Source of the DNA: a bacterium
Lineage (GTDB): Bacteria; Bacillota_I; Bacilli_A; RFN20; CAG-826
DNA: 40,356 nucleotides
Direction: 5' to 3'
NCBI GenBank assembly: GCA_004561785.1
Contig: SFUB01000002.1
Span: forward strand, 1 to 40,356
Shown piece after piece: positions 23,618 to 31,678 of the stretch. How positions within the stretch are numbered: position 1 is the stretch's first letter; each line of letters starts with the position of its first letter. A program made the position numbers and the translations under genes. The notes under the pieces were generated by a model that searched no databases, was not told the origin of the DNA, and saw only the letters and a list, made by a program, of their open reading frames with translations.

Positions 23618-23716
23618 CCGAAACGACATTCGTCATTCTTCGGAATGGTTAGGTTCGAAGGATGAGGGCGATCTCAAAGGTCCGATTTTGAAACAGGAAG
23701 GGGTTTTAACCCCTTC
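23618..23716. other. Structured intergenic region between ATPase and dnaE genes
   Basis: The 170-bp divergent gap contains tandem inverted repeats ACGA-cat-TCGT (23623-23633) and CATTC-ttcg-GAATG (23634-23647, a UUCG tetraloop), which can alternatively pair as CCGAA/TTCGG (23618-23622 with 23639-23643). It also has a 20-bp perfect palindrome GAAGGGGTT-tt-AACCCCTTC (23697-23716) just upstream of the dnaE -10 box. This may be an operator, or a small RNA ending in a weak terminator. No known RNA family is recognised. Confidence 0.35.
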
Positions 23717-23725
23717 TTATTCCGT

Positions 23726-23731
23726 TATAAT
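23726..23731 (+). promoter_or_regulatory. -10 box of dnaE operon (predicted leaderless)
   Basis: Perfect TATAAT ending 7 nt before the ATG at 23739. The predicted transcription start coincides with the start codon, and no Shine-Dalgarno is present. The -35 region overlaps the 23697-23716 palindrome. Confidence 0.6.
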
Positions 23732-23738
23732 TCTCCTG

Positions 23739-26700
23739 ATGTCATATCTCCCTCTCCACATCTATTCCGGGAATTCCTTTCTCCGCAGCGGGCTCCCTTT
23801 GCGGCGCATAGGCGGGTTGGTCCACAAAGAGCGGATTCCTTATCTTTGCGTCTGCGATTATGGGACCTGCTCCGGCTTCCCCGAGATCTACCACACGGCG
23901 AAAGACATCGGCGTGAAGCCGCTTTTCGGGATGGACGTTGAAATCGAGGGCAATTTGTTTTCCCTATTCGTGCGGAACGAACAAGGATACCGCAACCTTT
24001 TGCTCATCGATCGACGCTTTTCGGACAAAGAGCTGACTTTGGATTTCCTCCGTTCCCATAGTTCTGGCCTCTCGATTGTTTTGGCTTCTGAGAGCAGTTT
24101 TCTCCGCTCCCTCTACCGGAGCGAGGCGAAGAGCTTGCCAAAGAGGATCCAGGAGCTAAGCAAGGGGATCGAATCGTTTTACCTTGGGGTCCCCTATCTT
24201 CCAGAAGAGAATTCCTTCGTTTCCTTTGTCCGAAACTTCGTTAAAGAATACCCCTACCCTTCTTTGGCCTACCCTCATATCCTTTACCAGAAGAAAGAAG
24301 ACGCGATTGTCTTGAAAATCGTTCAGGCCATCGCCTCCAGAAGCACGCTGGAGGAAAAGGAGGCCGAGGGTTATCGTTATTTTCTCTCGCAAGAAGAGGC
24401 GGACGGCTATTTCACCGAAGAGGAGAGACAAGCCACGTTGGACTTAGCCGCTTCTTGCTCCGAATTCGCCTTTATCCAAAAACGCGGGGGTTTGCTGTCT
24501 TTTCCGAATCCCCTCGGAATCGATAGCGCCGAATATCTCCGCAAATTGGCCTTCGAAGGCCTTGAGAAGAAAAAGCCCGGTTATTCCAAAGAATACGAAG
24601 ACCGCCTGAACTACGAATTGGATATCATCGTCAAGATGGGCTATGCAGACTATTTCCTTTTGGTCCAGGATTACGTGAACCATTCCCGAAGCATCGGCAT
24701 CTCCGTTGGGCCGGGCCGTGGATCCGGAGCCGGAAGTTTGGTCTCCTACGCCTTGGACATCGTGACCCCGGATCCCATCGAAAACGGTTTACTTTTTGAG
24801 CGGTTCTTAAACCCGGAAAGAAAGACGATGCCGGATATCGACGTTGACTTCGCAGACATCCGGCGCGATGAGGTCGTTTCTTATCTTCGCGAAAAATACG
24901 GGACCGAGCGGGTCGCCCATATCATGACCGAGCAAGTCATGGCCGCGAAGGCTTCTCTCCGCGACATTGGAAGGGTTTTCTCTTACGAGCCAAGGCAAAT
25001 CGATCTGCTCGCCAAGGCTTGCGATGGCTATCTCTCTTTGCGGGAGAATTACAAAACCAACCTAAGGTTCCGGCGCATCGTCGACAGCGATAAGTACTAC
25101 CTTCAAATCGTTTCCTTGGCCGCGAAGATCGAAGGGCTCCCTCGCCAAAGCGGCCTCCACGCCGCCGGGGTCATCATCAATGACCGGCCATTGGACGAAT
25201 GTTTGCCCATCAGCGACCAAGAAGGAACGGGTTACGTCTCCCAATACGACATGACTCATCTTGAGGAGCAAGGTTTCTTGAAAATGGACTTGCTCGGCTT
25301 AAGAAACCTGACCATCGTCGACCGGTGCCTTGAGAACATCCGCCTCAAGCGCGGGATCACCCTCAATTACCGGGAGATCCCCTACCAAGACAAAGATGCG
25401 ATCGCCTTGATCGCGGCCACGAAGACGATGGGACTCTTCCAACTGGAATCCCCGGGCATGAACCGGGCCATAAGGGAGCTCCGCCCGGAATCCTTCAACG
25501 ACGTGGTCGCGTTGCTCGCCTTGTTCCGCCCCGGCCCGATGGAGAACATCCCTAGCTACGCCAGGAGAAAAGCCGGAAAAGAGAAAATCGTCTATCTCGA
25601 TCCCTGCTTGGAAAGCATCCTTGCCCCGACCTACGGGATCATCGTCTATCAGGAGCAAATCATGCAAATGGTCCAAGCTCTCGCCGGTTTCAGCTTCGGC
25701 GAGGCCGACTTGTTCCGGAGGGCAATCAGCAAAAAAGACGCCGCCAAGCTAAACGCCTTGAAATCCGATTTCATCTCCGGCTGCCTCAAGATGGGACGCA
25801 GCCAGGCCATTGCCGAAAAAGCCTATGCCTTGATCTATCGCTTCGCGGACTACGGGTTTAACAAATCCCACTCCGTCTGCTACGCGATGCTTGCCTGCCA
25901 AATGGCATATTTGAAAGCCCATTATCCCGAGGAGTTCTATTGCGCGATCCTCGATGACGGGGGATTGTCCAACCCCTCTTTGATCTCGGAAATCAAATCG
26001 AGCGGGCTGCGTTTCCACGTGCCGGACATCAATAAGGCCTCCGTGCGTTTTGAAAGCCAAGGCAAGGACATTTTCCTTCCTTTGTCTTCGATCTCCGGGA
26101 TTCAAAGGAACCTTCTGAACGCCTTGCTCGACGAAAGAAGCGAGAACGGCGAGTTCAAAGACTACTTCTCGTTCGTAAGCAGGATGTACCGGAGAGGGCT
26201 CAACGAAGCCGCCTTGCTCAAATTCATCGACGCGGGGTGCTTCGATTCTCTCTGCCCGAACCGCTCAAGCCTCCGCCTCTCGAGCAAGCCCGCTTTGAAA
26301 TACGCCGAAATCGCCTCCTCTTTCTTAGACCAGCCAAGCCTTTTCCCTTTCACCTTGGAAGAGCCGAAGCTCACCGAAATCGAAGACGACCGGATGTACG
26401 ACCTCCTTTGTGAGAGGGATGCTTTGGGGATGATGGTCTCCGGGTCGCCTCTTGAAAGCAAGAAGGGGTACATTGAGGAAAATCGATTGCTCCGTTTATC
26501 CGCCCTAGCCGATGGCCCTTATAGCGCCGAATGCGCGGGCGTCGTCGGATCGGTAAAAACGATCTTGACCAAGAAAGGGGCGCGAATGGCCTTCCTAAGG
26601 CTATACGACGATGAGGCGGAGGCCGAATTCACGTTGTTCTCGGAGGCCTATGACCAAAGCTACATCGCCTTGAAGGAAGGCAACCTCGTCCGCGTGAGCT

Positions 26701-26762
26701 ACGAGAAGGACCGCCGAACCGCGGGCAAATACCTCGCCAAGAGAATCGAAGTCATCCCCTAA
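23739..26762 (+). CDS. dnaE: DNA polymerase III alpha subunit, DnaE type
   Basis: 1007 residues from the ATG at 23739. The longer frame from a TTG at 23688 crosses the promoter and is rejected. Order: N-terminal PHP domain (~1-200), palm with GPGRGSGAGSLVSYALD, the catalytic pair Asp366/Asp368 in PDIDVDF and a third Asp in KMDLLGL, fingers, and a C-terminal OB-type domain. The PHP metal motif is eroded: the first block reads PLHIYSG rather than HxH, and the second CVCDYG lacks the His of TDHG, so no proofreading is expected there. In Bacilli, DnaE extends RNA primers beside the main replicase PolC, which is not in the window. It heads the operon dnaE-polA-mutM/coaE (10 bp to polA). Confidence 0.95.
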   Translation: MSYLPLHIYSGNSFLRSGLPLRRIGGLVHKERIPYLCVCDYGTCSGFPEIYHTAKDIGVKPLFGMDVEIEGNLFSLFVRNEQGYRNLLLIDRRFSDKELTLDFLRSHSSGLSIVLASESSFLRSLYRSEAKSLPKRIQELSKGIESFYLGVPYLPEENSFVSFVRNFVKEYPYPSLAYPHILYQKKEDAIVLKIVQAIASRSTLEEKEAEGYRYFLSQEEADGYFTEEERQATLDLAASCSEFAFIQKRGGLLSFPNPLGIDSAEYLRKLAFEGLEKKKPGYSKEYEDRLNYELDIIVKMGYADYFLLVQDYVNHSRSIGISVGPGRGSGAGSLVSYALDIVTPDPIENGLLFERFLNPERKTMPDIDVDFADIRRDEVVSYLREKYGTERVAHIMTEQVMAAKASLRDIGRVFSYEPRQIDLLAKACDGYLSLRENYKTNLRFRRIVDSDKYYLQIVSLAAKIEGLPRQSGLHAAGVIINDRPLDECLPISDQEGTGYVSQYDMTHLEEQGFLKMDLLGLRNLTIVDRCLENIRLKRGITLNYREIPYQDKDAIALIAATKTMGLFQLESPGMNRAIRELRPESFNDVVALLALFRPGPMENIPSYARRKAGKEKIVYLDPCLESILAPTYGIIVYQEQIMQMVQALAGFSFGEADLFRRAISKKDAAKLNALKSDFISGCLKMGRSQAIAEKAYALIYRFADYGFNKSHSVCYAMLACQMAYLKAHYPEEFYCAILDDGGLSNPSLISEIKSSGLRFHVPDINKASVRFESQGKDIFLPLSSISGIQRNLLNALLDERSENGEFKDYFSFVSRMYRRGLNEAALLKFIDAGCFDSLCPNRSSLRLSSKPALKYAEIASSFLDQPSLFPFTLEEPKLTEIEDDRMYDLLCERDALGMMVSGSPLESKKGYIEENRLLRLSALADGPYSAECAGVVGSVKTILTKKGARMAFLRLYDDEAEAEFTLFSEAYDQSYIALKEGNLVRVSYEKDRRTAGKYLAKRIEVIP

Positions 26763-26772
26763 GGAGAAGAAC

Positions 26773-29385
26773 ATGAACAATTGCAAGCATCTTTACGTCA
26801 TCGACGGGAACTCCCTGCTTTTCCGCGCCTATTTCGCGACCAGCTACGGCGGAAGCGAGAGCATCATGAGGACTTCCGGCGGGATCCCCACCAACGCGAT
26901 TTTCGCTTTTTCGAATATGATCCTCAAAATCCTCGGCTCCTTCCGCGGAGGAGAGTCGGTCTTCGTGGGCTTCGATTGCGATTCGAAGACCTTCCGCAAA
27001 GAGGAATTCCAAGATTACAAAGCCAACCGGAAGCCCGCGCCGGAGGATTTAATCCTCCAGTTCCCGATTTCTAGGGAGATGCTGCGGGTCCTTGGGGTCT
27101 GCCATTATGAGGAGCATGGCGTTGAGGCCGACGATCTCTGCGGCACAGTCGCAAAGCTCGCCTCCGGCAAAGGCTATAAGGTCGATGTCTACACCTCCGA
27201 CAAAGACTATCTTCAGCTCGTTGACGACAATATCACCGTAAATCTTCTTAAAACGGGACTTTCCAACATGAATCCCATTACCCCGGAGGAGATGGTGAAG
27301 CAATTCGGCTTCACCCCAAAACAAATCATCGACTTCAAAGGGCTCCGCGGGGATAGCAGCGACAACCTTCCCGGCATCAAAGGGATCGGTGACAAAGGCG
27401 CGACGACGCTCATCCAAACTTATGGCAGCTTCGACGCGATCGTCGAGGCAGCGAAAAAGGGCGAAATCAAAGGCAAGACCGGCGAGAAGATCATCGAAGG
27501 CGAAGCCATGGGCAGGATGTGCTATGAGCTCGCGACCATCAAAACCGATTGCGCTTTGCCCTTCGCTTTGGAGGATTTGCTTTATTCCGGATATGAAGAG
27601 TCCCCGGCCAAGGAATTCGCCGAGAAATACGAGCTGCGTTCCTTCGTTTCCAAGCTTCCAACCCTTTTCAAAAAAGGCGAAAAGGAAGAACTTCCAGAGC
27701 CGAAGCGCATCGCCTCTTTTAAGGGGCTATCTTTCCCAAGCAAGATCGGGCTCGCTTTGGATCTTGATGAAAGCAACCCGCACGAAGCTTCTTTGAACGG
27801 GATAGCGGTTTCCTTCGGCCGAGAGGTCTATTACGAAGATGCCGCCGCCATGAAGGCGGACGAGATTCTGAAAAACGCGCTTATTGATCCTACGATTTCC
27901 AAATGCGTCTATGACGCCAAACTCGTCGAAGTCGGCTTAGAGCGCATCAATATGAGCATTCAAGGGATCTCTTTCGATTTGCTGCTGGCCAGCTATCTGC
28001 TTGATTCCGTCTGCGGCGACGCCGAATCCGTCGCCTCTTCCTTTGGGATCGCCTTCAAGAAGCAGGCCTTGAGCCTATTGGATCCCTGCGAGGTCGAGGC
28101 CACTTCGACTTTGGCTTTCCTCTCTCTGGCCAAGGAATCCTCCTTGAGAAAAAGCTTAGAATCCAACGCCTCCTATTCCCTCTATGAAAAAATCGAGTTC
28201 CCCCTCTCCTTCGTCCTAGCCAAGATGGAGAAAGAAGGGATCCCCGCCCACCAGGAGGTTCTCCAAGAGATCGGAAAGGACTTCGGGTTCAAGATGAAGA
28301 GCGCCGAAGATCAGGTATACGCCCTTGCCGGCCATCCCTTCAACATCGCTTCTCCGAAGCAAGTCGCAACCGTCTTGTTCCAGGAGATGAACCTCCCCCA
28401 TGGCCGTTCGGCCTCCACCTCCGCAGAAACCTTGCTCGCCTTGTCACAGGAAGCCCCAATCGCCGGGAAGATCCTCGAGTACCGCAAATACGCCAAACTC
28501 TTAGGGACCTATGTGGAAGGTTTGTTGCCGCATATCGCAAAAGATGGCAAGATCCACACCTCCTTCAATCAAACCCAAACCTCGACCGGCAGGCTTTCTT
28601 CCAGCAATCCGAATCTTCAGAACATCAGCGTCCGCGACGAAGAGGGAAAGCAAGTGAGGAAGGCTTTCTATTACGACGATCCGGACACCTATCTGCTCTC
28701 CTTGGATTATCACCAGATCGAGCTTCGGATCTTGGCCGCCTTATCCGGATGCAAAGCCTATCAAAAGGTCTTCGCCGAAGACCGCGACGTCCACGAAGAG
28801 ACGGCCCGCAAAATCTTCCACGTCCCAGACGGGGAGGAAGTCCCCCACGAGCTTAGAAGAAGGGCAAAGGCCATCAACTTTGCGATCATCTATGGAACGA
28901 CCCCATGGGGGTTGGCGGATCAAATCGGCTGTTCTCCCTCCGAAGCAAGCGAAGTCATCGATGCCTTCTACGAGGCTTATCCGGAGATCAAGACCTACCT
29001 TTCCTCCATCATCGAACAGGTCCAAAAGAAGGGATACGTGGAGACATTGACGGGAAGAAGGAGATATCTAAAAGACATCACCGACCCCTCATACATGAAA
29101 CGCGAGGCCGCCAAGCGGGCCGCCTTAAACGCCCCCGTTCAAGGCTCGGCAGCCGACCTCATCAAAATCGCGATGCTCTCAATCGACTCCTATTTGTCTG
29201 AAAAGAAGTGCAAAACCAAGATGGTTCTGCAAATCCACGACGAATTGCTCTTTGCGGGTCCAAAAGAGGAACTGGAAGCCATGATCCCGGACCTAAGTCG
29301 CCTAATGACGGAAGCCATTCCCCTTCCCGTCAAATTGACCGTGGAGCCTAGCATCGGGAAGACTTGGTACGAGGCGAAGGATTGA
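26773..29385 (+). CDS. polA: DNA polymerase I
   Basis: 870 residues: an N-terminal 5'-3' exonuclease (~1-290, with HYEEHGVEADDLCG and the KGIGDKGATTL helix-hairpin-helix), a central 3'-5' exonuclease-like domain (~310-470), and a family A polymerase domain. Polymerase motif A is SLDYHQIELRIL, motif B is RRRAKAINFAIIYG and motif C is QIHDELLF. The proofreading domain lacks clear DxE and later Asp motifs and is probably inactive, as in Bacillus. It fills gaps and removes RNA primers. AGGAG lies 6 nt before the ATG, 10 bp after dnaE. The next gene starts 2 bp after its stop, so the three genes form one repair/replication operon. Confidence 0.97.
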   Translation: MNNCKHLYVIDGNSLLFRAYFATSYGGSESIMRTSGGIPTNAIFAFSNMILKILGSFRGGESVFVGFDCDSKTFRKEEFQDYKANRKPAPEDLILQFPISREMLRVLGVCHYEEHGVEADDLCGTVAKLASGKGYKVDVYTSDKDYLQLVDDNITVNLLKTGLSNMNPITPEEMVKQFGFTPKQIIDFKGLRGDSSDNLPGIKGIGDKGATTLIQTYGSFDAIVEAAKKGEIKGKTGEKIIEGEAMGRMCYELATIKTDCALPFALEDLLYSGYEESPAKEFAEKYELRSFVSKLPTLFKKGEKEELPEPKRIASFKGLSFPSKIGLALDLDESNPHEASLNGIAVSFGREVYYEDAAAMKADEILKNALIDPTISKCVYDAKLVEVGLERINMSIQGISFDLLLASYLLDSVCGDAESVASSFGIAFKKQALSLLDPCEVEATSTLAFLSLAKESSLRKSLESNASYSLYEKIEFPLSFVLAKMEKEGIPAHQEVLQEIGKDFGFKMKSAEDQVYALAGHPFNIASPKQVATVLFQEMNLPHGRSASTSAETLLALSQEAPIAGKILEYRKYAKLLGTYVEGLLPHIAKDGKIHTSFNQTQTSTGRLSSSNPNLQNISVRDEEGKQVRKAFYYDDPDTYLLSLDYHQIELRILAALSGCKAYQKVFAEDRDVHEETARKIFHVPDGEEVPHELRRRAKAINFAIIYGTTPWGLADQIGCSPSEASEVIDAFYEAYPEIKTYLSSIIEQVQKKGYVETLTGRRRYLKDITDPSYMKREAAKRAALNAPVQGSAADLIKIAMLSIDSYLSEKKCKTKMVLQIHDELLFAGPKEELEAMIPDLSRLMTEAIPLPVKLTVEPSIGKTWYEAKD

Positions 29386-29387
29386 TT

Positions 29388-30776
29388 ATGCCTGAACTCC
29401 CCGAAGTGGAAACCATCCGAAGATTCCTTTCCCCCGAGTTGAGCGGAAGAAGGATCCTTTCGGTTGAAGTGCTCCGAAACAAAAACGTGGAGACGCCTCT
29501 CGAGCAATTTCTCGCCGTTCTTCCCGGAAGGAAGATCGAAGGGATCTCTAGGCGCGGAAAATTTCTTTTGTTCCGTTTGGAGGGCGGCCTCGTTTTGATG
29601 TGCCATCTCCGCATGGAAGGAAAGCTCTTCGTGAAGGAAGAGGGAGCGCCCCTAGAGAAGCACGATCTCTTCGTTTTCCATTTGGATGATGGCAAAAAGC
29701 TCATCTACAACGACACGCGGAAATTCGGGAGATTTGGCCTATACAAGGAGGAGGAACTGCCCTTCAGCCCGGTCGGGAAGCTGGGGAAGGAGCCTTCAAA
29801 AATCTCGCTTCAGGAATTCCAATCCGGGCTGAAAAGACGCAAAAAGGCCATAAAAGAAGCCTTATTAGATCAGACTTTGACCGCCGGAATCGGGAACATA
29901 TACGCCGACGAAAGCCTTTTCCGAGCGCAAATCTCCCCTTTTCGCCCCGCTTCTTCTTTGAGCGACGGGGAGTCTGCCCGTCTGCTTTCTTGCATCAGGG
30001 ATGTCTTGGAAGAGGCCATCGAAGCGGGTGGGTCGACCGTAAAAAGCTATCACCCGCGGGACGGGGAAAGCGGAAGGATGCAATTTCGCCTATTAGCCTA
30101 CGGGAAAAAGGGCAAACCCTGCCCCCGCTGCGGATTCCCCTTGAAGAAAGAAAAACTCGGAGGAAGGGGCACGGTCTATTGCCCCCACTGCCAGAGAAAG
30201 GCCGGAGGGAAAATCGTTGTTGGCGTGCTGGGGCCCATTCATTCGGGGAAGAGCACCGTCTCTTCTATTTTGTCCGAAAATGGGTATCGGGTTTATGACG
30301 CCGACAAAGACGTCCGCGCTCTTTATCAAGAGAAGACCTTCCAGAAAAAGATCGCCAAAGCCTTTGGAGATGAGGCCTTGAAAGAAGGCTTCATCGACTT
30401 CGCTTACCTGCGCCTCATCTTCTCCAAGGACGCTTCTTCGAAAGCTAAGATCAATTCCCTGGTGTTCCCAGCCATTAAGGAAAGAGCGGCAGCATTCATC
30501 AAAAAACAGCCGATTAATTCCAAAATCGTCTTGGACGTGCCTTTGCTTTTCCAAGCCAAGATGGACTCCCTTTGCGATGCGACGCTATTGGTGTTCGCCT
30601 CTTTAAAAACTCAAAGAGAGCGGCTTGAGAAAGAAGGAAGAGACGCCGAAAAGCTCCTTGCAATCAACGCCGGATATCCTTTGGAGGAACTAAAAAGAAA
30701 AGTCTCCTTCGTCTTGGAGAACGAGGGGGACCTCAAAGCGCTAAAGGAGAAGCTGAAAGCTTTGCCTTTGCCTTGA
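29388..30776 (+). CDS. mutM-coaE: Fused formamidopyrimidine-DNA glycosylase / dephospho-CoA kinase
   Basis: One 462-residue frame encodes two enzymes. Residues 1-~273 are MutM (Fpg): catalytic Pro2-Glu3 in MPELPEVE, Lys58 in RRGK, DTRKFGRF, GIGNIYADE, and a C-terminal zinc finger with Cys245/248/265/268. It removes oxidised purines such as 8-oxoguanine. Residues ~275-462 are dephospho-CoA kinase: P-loop GPIHSGKST (282-290), YDADKDVR, and VLDVPLLFQ, catalysing the last step of CoA synthesis. There is no linker: CoaE begins right after the zinc finger. The genes are neighbours in many Bacilli, so loss of the stop between them explains the fusion. The start must be 29388 because Pro2 is catalytic; AAGGA lies 6 nt upstream. 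Its stop abuts that of dnaI. Confidence 0.93.
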   Translation: MPELPEVETIRRFLSPELSGRRILSVEVLRNKNVETPLEQFLAVLPGRKIEGISRRGKFLLFRLEGGLVLMCHLRMEGKLFVKEEGAPLEKHDLFVFHLDDGKKLIYNDTRKFGRFGLYKEEELPFSPVGKLGKEPSKISLQEFQSGLKRRKKAIKEALLDQTLTAGIGNIYADESLFRAQISPFRPASSLSDGESARLLSCIRDVLEEAIEAGGSTVKSYHPRDGESGRMQFRLLAYGKKGKPCPRCGFPLKKEKLGGRGTVYCPHCQRKAGGKIVVGVLGPIHSGKSTVSSILSENGYRVYDADKDVRALYQEKTFQKKIAKAFGDEALKEGFIDFAYLRLIFSKDASSKAKINSLVFPAIKERAAAFIKKQPINSKIVLDVPLLFQAKMDSLCDATLLVFASLKTQRERLEKEGRDAEKLLAINAGYPLEELKRKVSFVLENEGDLKALKEKLKALPLP

Positions 30777-31673
30777 TCAATACAAGTCAGCGCCGCTGAC
30801 GTCGAGTTCATTTCCGCAGTAATCTTTGAGGATCGAATAAAGCTGTTTTGCCCGGCTGGCCCCGATTTTATCCGCATAAAGCTGGCAGACTTCCTGCTCA
30901 TCAAGGAGGGAGGAGAAACAGGTGACGAGATCGTTTTTGCTTCGCTCAAGCAAAAGAGGGAAAAGGTAATTCGCGAAATTGTAATCGCTGATGAATTCGT
31001 TCCCGAAGCCATCGAGGATGAGCAAGGGGCAGTTCAGATATTTGGAGAACGTGCGTTCAAATTCCTCTTTGTCGCTGAAGGCCAGGCTTTTCATCTCATC
31101 GAAGAAGTAAATGGATGAAACGAAGGCGACGGGGGAGGCCTTCAAATCGGCGAAGGTATTCGCGAAGGAGGCGAGCATCATCGATTTGCCGCTTTTCTTT
31201 CCGCCCACGAGGTAGAGCCATCTTCGGCTCTTCCCTTGGATGATCTTGACCATTTCAAGGATGGCGTCATTGCGTTTTTTCGTTCTGTCGATGCTCTGAA
31301 GATCGTAATGGAGCCATTCCCTGGGGAAATCGCGCTTCAAGAAGCGGCGTTGGAATTTGTTTTCTTCGAGCGTCCTGGGGCAAGGGTCGTAATGGCGGTC
31401 TATGGCCCCATCCTCAAAATCGAGACTCAGCACGAATCCCGGATTGGTTTTGGCGCAGGCGCCAAGCCCCGGGCAATGGAGGCAATATTCGCGATCCTCC
31501 TTAAGATCCATGAGGGGAGCCAAATAAAGGCGGACCTGGCCTTTGGTCAAGGAGTGTTCCTTGATGAATCGATACACGTCCTCGTTATTTTTGAGGGAAT
31601 CCGCCGCTTTTTCTTCTTCCTTGAGAAATTCCTCTCGGCTAAAAGGGGATTTGGGCAATTTCATCTTTTCCAT
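30777..31673 (-). CDS. dnaI: Primosomal protein DnaI, helicase loader ATPase
   Basis: 298 residues. The N-terminal helicase-binding domain carries a probable zinc site, Cys64/Cys67/Cys73 and Cys99 (CLHCPGLGAC and DPCP). The C-terminal AAA+ domain has Walker A GGKKSGKSMM (157-166) and Walker B LLILDGFGNEF, where a Gly replaces the usual second acidic residue but Asn-Glu follow. DnaI loads the replicative helicase with DnaB and DnaD in Bacilli. AAAGG lies 8 nt before the ATG, and the gap to dnaB is 5 bp, so both are coexpressed. The stop codon directly abuts the stop of the convergent mutM-coaE gene (TGATCA, 30774-30779), with no terminator between. A GTCAGC-gcc-GCTGAC stem (30786-30800) lies inside its last codons. 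Confidence 0.92.
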   Translation of the reverse strand: MEKMKLPKSPFSREEFLKEEEKAADSLKNNEDVYRFIKEHSLTKGQVRLYLAPLMDLKEDREYCLHCPGLGACAKTNPGFVLSLDFEDGAIDRHYDPCPRTLEENKFQRRFLKRDFPREWLHYDLQSIDRTKKRNDAILEMVKIIQGKSRRWLYLVGGKKSGKSMMLASFANTFADLKASPVAFVSSIYFFDEMKSLAFSDKEEFERTFSKYLNCPLLILDGFGNEFISDYNFANYLFPLLLERSKNDLVTCFSSLLDEQEVCQLYADKIGASRAKQLYSILKDYCGNELDVSGADLY

Positions 31674-31678
31674 GTTCT

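Noticed and set aside
23688..23738. TTG start extending dnaE by 17 residues
   Set aside because: It crosses the TATAAT promoter and palindrome and lengthens the protein beyond the family's N-terminus.
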